DNA of 12,679 bases from JANPPS01 sp031428635. GTDB lineage: Bacteria; Pseudomonadota; Alphaproteobacteria; Acetobacterales; Acetobacteraceae. Within the stretch, counting starts at the first letter, position 1, and each line of letters opens with the position of its first letter. Position numbers and translations under genes: made by a program. The stretch lies in assembly GCA_031428635.1 (NCBI GenBank), contig JANPPS010000039.1:1-12679 (forward strand), read 5' to 3'. The notes below the pieces were generated by a model. That model saw nothing but the letters and a program-made list of their open reading frames with translations. It ran no database searches and was not told the DNA's origin. This document shows, one piece after another, positions 12,608-12,679 of this stretch.

Positions 12608-12679
12608 AGGTTTGAGGTGGCCATCGGATCAGCAGGCTACGGTGGAGTTGCGACGCTTCACCCGAACCGATGAGGACCC

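Larger units (their letters stand above)
12139..12679. other. Gene-poor right flank
   Basis: About 540 bp with no supported coding region. Short frames on both strands lack family resemblance or ribosome binding sites. From roughly 12431 onward the composition becomes visibly less G+C-rich, with a direct repeat and a strong hairpin. This could be the edge of an accessory or mobile segment continuing beyond the window. An open frame from the ATG at 12570 to the right edge (36 codons) is interrupted by the hairpin and is not called as a gene. Confidence 0.5.

Overview
The window is G+C-rich chromosomal DNA that looks like an alphaproteobacterium, most probably a Rhodospirillales/Acetobacteraceae-type lineage. 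This rests on family recognition: a DUF1491 protein, OmpA-type porins with a VFFDWD-containing peptidoglycan-binding domain, a ZapE/AFG1 ATPase, a UPF0260 (YcgN-like) cysteine-cluster protein and a prohibitin-like SPFH protein. No rRNA, tRNA or CRISPR array was seen, and there is no complete insertion sequence.

Layout. 1-1204: the 5' part of an NMT1/THI5-type ABC substrate-binding protein (minus strand, running off the left edge), divergent from a DUF1491 gene. 1205-3773: two tandem OmpA-family outer-membrane proteins, separated by a textbook intrinsic terminator; the first has a structured leader. 3775-4890: zapE on the minus strand. 4891-5280: a divergent control region with an extended -10 promoter, a CRP/FNR-like dyad and a small secreted-protein ORF. 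5281-6623: a 2-oxoglutarate/Fe(II) oxygenase overlapping a short-chain dehydrogenase by 4 nt. 6624-7238: a lower-G+C stretch that I read as the decayed remains of a Phd/VapC toxin-antitoxin module. 7324-8304: a prohibitin-like SPFH membrane protein, tail-to-tail (29-bp overlap) with a dual-specificity phosphatase (minus). 9013-11306: a fused TRAP transporter permease followed closely by a UPF0260 protein. 11320-12138: a nucleoside phosphorylase (minus). 12139-12679: no supported gene, but a very stable UUCG hairpin and short direct repeats near the right edge.

How the genes fit together. Most are housekeeping or envelope functions: OmpA anchoring of the outer membrane to peptidoglycan, an inner-membrane SPFH scaffold, division/quality-control ATPase, solute uptake and nucleoside salvage. 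The best candidate for an uncharacterised functional unit is the oxygenase-dehydrogenase pair, which is translationally coupled, apparently through a CTG start codon, and may be transcribed as a leaderless mRNA. The most unusual buried object is the toxin-antitoxin relic: the antitoxin is still readable across an in-frame stop codon and a short deletion, and the toxin ORF is intact but appears to have lost PIN nuclease active-site acidic residues. Nothing here is a clearly new multi-gene defence or biosynthetic system.
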